DNA of 9,284 bases from a bacterium (GTDB lineage: Bacteria > Patescibacteriota > Microgenomatia > UBA1400 > PJMF01): assembly GCA_017431585.1 (NCBI GenBank), contig JAFRKU010000051.1, positions 1 through 9,284 of the forward strand, read 5' to 3'. The translations under genes and the position numbers were made by a program. Shown piece by piece: positions 6,331 through 9,284 of the stretch. Position 1 is the stretch's first letter. Each line of letters begins with the position of its first letter. The notes under the pieces were generated by a model. That model did no database searches and was not told the DNA's origin. It worked only from the letters and a program-made list of their open reading frames with translations.

Positions 6331-6331
6331 T
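6323..6331 (+). promoter_or_regulatory. Extended -10 promoter of recJ overlapping the prmC stop codon
   Basis: TGTTATAAT at 6323-6331 is an extended -10 box; its TATAAT includes the prmC TAA (6328-6330). The recJ ATG follows 6 nt later, predicting a leaderless recJ mRNA independent of read-through from prmC. Confidence 0.65.
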
Positions 6332-6337
6332 AGCGCC

Positions 6338-8011
6338 ATGACCCAATACCGTTGGCAATTTAACCATGAAGGCACGGTGGCGTCTTTTGCCCAGTTACAA
6401 GAGGTGCTGCTGGCAAGCCGGCAGACGAATTTGACCGATTTACAGGCAAAATTTGAGATAGAGAGTTTCCAGGCAACTGACGCGGGACTAGACGGCGGAC
6501 AAGTACAAACAGCGGTGAAGCGATTGATGGAGGCGCGGGACACCAGTCAAAAAATCTTGATTTTTGGCGATTATGACGTGGATGGCAATTGTGCAACGGC
6601 GATTGTGTGGCTGGGGCTGGCGAAGGCCGGTTTCACGCAGGTGCGGCCGTTTATTCCTGACCGGGTCAAGCATGGCTACGGGATGTCGTCGCTGGCGCTG
6701 CAAGAGATTTTTGCCGATGACAAGCCGGATTTGATTGTGACGGTGGATAATGGGATCAGCGCGCGGCCGGCTTTGGACTATTGCCGGGAGCAAGGCGTGG
6801 AAGTGATTGTAACTGATCATCACCAGCCAGACGGTCAGGGGCCGTTGCCGGTGGTGGCGACACTACAGACGACACAATTGTGCGGGGCGGGGGTAGCGTG
6901 GGTATTAATGTATGAATTATTTAAAGCGGTGAATCTGGAAAATTCGCAAGATTGTGCACAAAATTTACTCGATTTGGTTGCGGTGGCGACAATTGTGGAC
7001 CAGGTGCCGCTGGTGGGTGTTAATCGGCGGCTGGTGCGCGCCGGAATGGAACAGCTGAATCAAACGAAGCGAGCGGGGCTGCTGGCTCTCATGAAAGCCG
7101 GCGGGAATAAGGCGGGGAGCATTAGCACGCATGACATTGGGTTCGGGCTGGGACCGCGGATTAATGCTATCGGGCGGCTAACGAATACTTTGGATGCATT
7201 GCGACTGCTGTGCACGGGTAGTCCGGCTTACGCGGCGAAATTGGCCAAAACGCTTAATGACGTTAACCGCACGCGCCAGGAACTGACGCGCGACATGCTG
7301 GAGTTGGCCGAAAGCCAAATTGATCCAGACGAGCTGGCGCCGATTTTAATCGTGGCGCATCCGGATTTTCACGAAGGGATCATTGGCTTGATCGCCGGGC
7401 ATTTGGCCGAGCGATATTACCGGCCGGCGATCGCGCTGGCGGTGGGCGAACAGGTGGCGAAGGCTTCGGCGCGGTCGATTCCGGGTTTCAACGTGACGGA
7501 TTTTATCCGGCAGTTTGAGGCGGATTTGCTGAGTGTGGGCGGGCACGCGCTGGCGGCGGGGTTTAGCGTGGCGCGGGAGAAACTAGATGACTTGCGGGAG
7601 CGGATGGTGGCGGCGGCCGGGGAAAAGTTGGCGGCGGCCGATTTAGTGCCCACCCTCCAGCTAGAGGTGGCGGCCACGCCTACGGCGCTGACGGATTGCC
7701 GGTTACCAGTGTTTTTGGAGCAGTTGGAGCCGTGTGGCGCCGGTAACCCGCCGGTGCAAGTGGCGGTGGTGGGCAGCGTAGCCGACGTCCGGCTGATGGG
7801 CAGCGAGCAACAGCACGCCAAAGTGAGCGTGACGGATCAGTTGGGCTGGCAACAGCCGTGTTTGTTTTGGCAGTATGCGCTCAAGGGCAAACTGCCGAGT
7901 ATCGGCGAGCGAGTGATGATTGCCGGCGAGTTGCAGGTGAGCGAGTGGCGAAGCAAAAAAAGTACAGATTTGATCGCTACAGCGTGGAAAAAAGTGGATA
8001 CACTAGGATAA
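6338..8011 (+). CDS. recJ: Single-stranded-DNA-specific exonuclease RecJ
   Basis: RecJ is the DHH-family 5'-3' single-strand DNA exonuclease of recombination and repair. This 557-residue copy (E. coli: 577) shows motif I GDYDVDG (77-83), VDNGIS (136-141), the DHH motif VTDHH (158-162), IVDQVPLVGVNRRLV (219-233), GPRINAIGR (272-280), HPDFHEGIIGLIAG (341-354), the DHHA1 motif SVGGHALAAGF (399-409) and a C-terminal OB-type domain introduced by EPCGAGNP (464-471). Between TDHH and LCGAGVA the segment is short and lacks the NP-containing loop common in the family. The ATG at 6338 is preferred to a GTG at 6320 because it lies 6 nt after the -10 box; the GTG itself lies upstream of that box. The gene ends directly against the convergent membrane-protein gene. 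Confidence 0.95.
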   Translation: MTQYRWQFNHEGTVASFAQLQEVLLASRQTNLTDLQAKFEIESFQATDAGLDGGQVQTAVKRLMEARDTSQKILIFGDYDVDGNCATAIVWLGLAKAGFTQVRPFIPDRVKHGYGMSSLALQEIFADDKPDLIVTVDNGISARPALDYCREQGVEVIVTDHHQPDGQGPLPVVATLQTTQLCGAGVAWVLMYELFKAVNLENSQDCAQNLLDLVAVATIVDQVPLVGVNRRLVRAGMEQLNQTKRAGLLALMKAGGNKAGSISTHDIGFGLGPRINAIGRLTNTLDALRLLCTGSPAYAAKLAKTLNDVNRTRQELTRDMLELAESQIDPDELAPILIVAHPDFHEGIIGLIAGHLAERYYRPAIALAVGEQVAKASARSIPGFNVTDFIRQFEADLLSVGGHALAAGFSVAREKLDDLRERMVAAAGEKLAAADLVPTLQLEVAATPTALTDCRLPVFLEQLEPCGAGNPPVQVAVVGSVADVRLMGSEQQHAKVSVTDQLGWQQPCLFWQYALKGKLPSIGERVMIAGELQVSEWRSKKSTDLIATAWKKVDTLG

Positions 8012-8635
8012 TTATTCCAGGGGAAAAGTGCGGTGCCACCAGGCGATCAGCCGGTCAATATCGGTGGGCGCGGGTTTTTGTTCGATGAAATAGTGGGACA
8101 TGATCTGGCGCAAATGTTCGTGGTTACGCTGGTGGCCAACCATGAGGACGACGCGATAGGGAAAGCCGGCGGTTTCAAAAATGAGTTCTTCCTGACCGTG
8201 GGCCATTTCCCACCAGAAGCGGCGGCCGCGGCCGAGCCAGGAGTAAAAACGGTCGCCGGTATAGATGCCGTAGTTGGTGATGTAGTGGCGGATTTTGCGG
8301 GGCGGGACATTGGCCAGGACGAAACCCATGAAAATGAGCGACAGGGCGACGATGAGGAGAGCGAGTTGGTTTAAAAAAATGAGCAACAAGACGATGAGAG
8401 CGAGCAGGAGCCAGAGGTTGCGACGGTAGTGCGGACTGGTGCGGGGGCGAAAAGGGCGCTCGGGCGAAACCCAGCTGAAAAGAAGTTCTTCTTGGAGGCC
8501 GGAGAGGTCGGGAGAATTGGGCAGCAACGGAGCGCCGTCGGCGCCGACGGGGACTAAATCGCCGGTGGTGGCGGCCGTTTGCGCGGTTAAGACTTCTTGG
8601 AGTTGGGCGTCGGTGAGAAAATGTGGCTCGGACAT
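8012..8635 (-). CDS. Two-helix membrane protein of unknown function
   Basis: This 207-residue protein has a hydrophilic N-terminus (1-70, acidic then Arg-rich RPFRPRTSPHYRRN), two adjacent hydrophobic helices (about 74-89 and 91-109) forming a likely hairpin, and a soluble C-terminal domain (110-207). The C-terminal domain has a pattern of YGIYTGDRFYSW, then paired aromatics (RRFWWE) and a beta-rich stretch LIFETAGFPYRVVLMV, followed by a helix. This spacing of GI, W and alternating strands recalls small bacterial PH-like domains (as in YcxB or DUF5673-type proteins), a tentative similarity only. By the positive-inside rule, the Arg-rich stretch before helix 1 and PPRK after helix 2 put both ends in the cytoplasm. 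It has its own strong leaderless promoter, and its stop codon touches that of recJ. Confidence 0.8.
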   Translation of the reverse strand: MSEPHFLTDAQLQEVLTAQTAATTGDLVPVGADGAPLLPNSPDLSGLQEELLFSWVSPERPFRPRTSPHYRRNLWLLLALIVLLLIFLNQLALLIVALSLIFMGFVLANVPPRKIRHYITNYGIYTGDRFYSWLGRGRRFWWEMAHGQEELIFETAGFPYRVVLMVGHQRNHEHLRQIMSHYFIEQKPAPTDIDRLIAWWHRTFPLE

Positions 8636-8641
8636 GGTGAT

Positions 8642-8669
8642 ATTATATGCAAATTTGGCGATTTGTCAA
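8642..8669 (-). promoter_or_regulatory. Consensus leaderless promoter of the two-helix membrane protein
   Basis: On the minus strand TTGACA (8669-8664), a 16-nt spacer and TATAAT (8647-8642) form a perfect-hexamer promoter. The -10 box ends 6 nt before ATG 8635, so the mRNA should be leaderless. This is the strongest promoter by sequence in the window. Confidence 0.8.
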
Positions 8670-8671
8670 TG

Positions 8672-8753
8672 TATCCTATAATATTTTTGAGTTTCGCCTG
8701 GTGCGCTACACGTGGAGCGTGACTGCTAGCAGTCGCCGCCTGGAGGGTGCTAA
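8672..8753. repeat. Second copy of the palindromic module
   Basis: TATCCTATAATAT (8672-8684) repeats 13 of the 14 bases of the terminal repeat of the 2748-2876 element. The stretch 8696-8753 aligns with 2793-2851: GCCTGGTG start, stem CGCTACACGTGGAGCG (8704-8719, one mismatched pair), perfect palindrome GACTGCTAGCAGTC (8721-8734), and identical ending GCCTGGAGGGTGCTAA (8738-8753). The opposite terminal repeat is not in the window; instead the stop codon of the FISUMP gene begins at the next base. No T-run follows the hairpins on the minus strand, so it is not a standard intrinsic terminator of that gene. Confidence 0.7.
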
Positions 8754-9284
8754 TTAGTAGTCAGCGAGGCAACGAACTGAGAAGCCATAATACTTATAAC
8801 TGTGATTTTGTGGAGAAATAAGGTTTGAAGCCAAACCTATGTCGTATGCGTATGCTGACGAGTACAACGAAGAGCTCCACCAACTCGCATTTGATCCCTG
8901 ATTATTGAGTCCGCCGCTGGAGTTGCCGGCGATCGTACTTTTAGCGGTGGCGTTCCAGCCATTGGCACCGGCGGTGCGAAAGAAATTCCACGAAATGGCA
9001 CAATCACTACTAGTGCAGCGATTGGCTACACTGCTACCCTGTACGCTGTCGGCGCCGGCCTGGAATTCTGTACGTTTCGGGACGTGCCAGCCGAGCGGAC
9101 AAATATCGTGTGTGGCCAGGGTGGTGCCGTTGGAGAAAGCATTACTGCTATCGTGGGCGACGTAAGTGTCGCCGTAGACGGCGGTGAAGTTGTTCATGGC
9201 GGCCTCCCAGTTGTAAAGGTAGCCGTCGTAATTGTCGCCGGCACTGCGACATTTGCCTTTGTAGGCGTGGCCGCCGTAGGTGCC
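8754..9284 (-). CDS. FISUMP-domain (Fibrobacter succinogenes major paralogous) surface protein, C-terminal part
   Basis: The frame is open from the right edge to TAA at 8756-8754, giving 176 residues of the C-terminus; the start lies outside. The family motifs are clear: GYLYNWEAAM (21-30 of the visible part), ICPLGWHVPKRTEF (61-74), WWSSSLYSSAYAYDI (135-149) and the terminal GFSVRCL (167-173). Cys 12, 62, 90, 95 and 172 may form disulfides. FISUMP domains are found in exported or surface proteins, often in many paralogous copies, with no established enzymatic role. A signal peptide or pilin-like N-terminus would be expected upstream, but cannot be seen. An internal ATG at 9197 is not the true start, because the family motif GYLYNWEAAM extends beyond it. 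The gene is directly followed by the palindromic repeat. Confidence 0.88.
   Translation of the reverse strand, partial: GTYGGHAYKGKCRSAGDNYDGYLYNWEAAMNNFTAVYGDTYVAHDSSNAFSNGTTLATHDICPLGWHVPKRTEFQAGADSVQGSSVANRCTSSDCAISWNFFRTAGANGWNATAKSTIAGNSSGGLNNQGSNASWWSSSLYSSAYAYDIGLASNLISPQNHSYKYYGFSVRCLADY

Noticed and set aside
6320..6338. GTG at 6320 as the recJ start
   Set aside because: It lies upstream of the -10 box used for recJ, and the ATG at 6338 has the same leaderless spacing as other genes here.
8696..8753. Intrinsic terminator of the FISUMP gene
   Set aside because: Strong hairpins but no T-run after them on the minus strand; also present in a second place in a larger inverted-repeat element.

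Overview
The window reads as a piece of a streamlined bacterial genome, most likely Candidate Phyla Radiation (Patescibacteria) and probably Saccharibacteria (TM7). This assignment is inferred and not proven. It rests on very tight packing, nearly every promoter placing a TATAAT-type -10 box only 6-8 nt before the start codon (leaderless mRNAs), a Fibrobacter-paralogous-type (FISUMP) surface protein, and cysteine-rich secreted proteins. The standard genetic code fits throughout, and no tRNA, rRNA or CRISPR array was seen.

Layout. Positions 1-2698 (all minus strand) form an accessory or surface block. It holds a large cysteine-rich exported protein with a C-terminal membrane segment running off the left edge (1-1063), a ParE-like toxin with its overlapping small antitoxin partner (1096-1661), and a second cysteine-rich secreted protein (1712-2698). 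The two Cys-rich proteins share a four-cysteine module, which is tandemly repeated in the first. Positions 2699-2921 are intergenic and contain a 129-bp palindromic element with 14-bp terminal inverted repeats.

Positions 2922-8011 are a housekeeping core: RNase J (minus), then, divergently from a 40-60 bp shared promoter region, an NAD(P)H-hydrate dehydratase, PrmC and RecJ (plus). These serve RNA turnover, cofactor repair, release-factor methylation and DNA repair. The dehydratase and prmC are 2 nt apart; recJ has its own -10 box laid over the prmC stop codon. A two-helix membrane protein of unknown function (8012-8635, minus) is convergent with recJ and abuts it with no gap.

Positions 8636-8753 carry a second copy of the palindromic module, and 8754-9284 is the C-terminal part of a FISUMP-domain protein (minus) running off the right edge.

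The most interesting signals are the two-copy palindromic element and its relation to the FISUMP gene, the repeated Cys module shared by two exported proteins, the consistent leaderless promoter architecture, and a metal-ligand position in RNase J that is Gly instead of the usual His.
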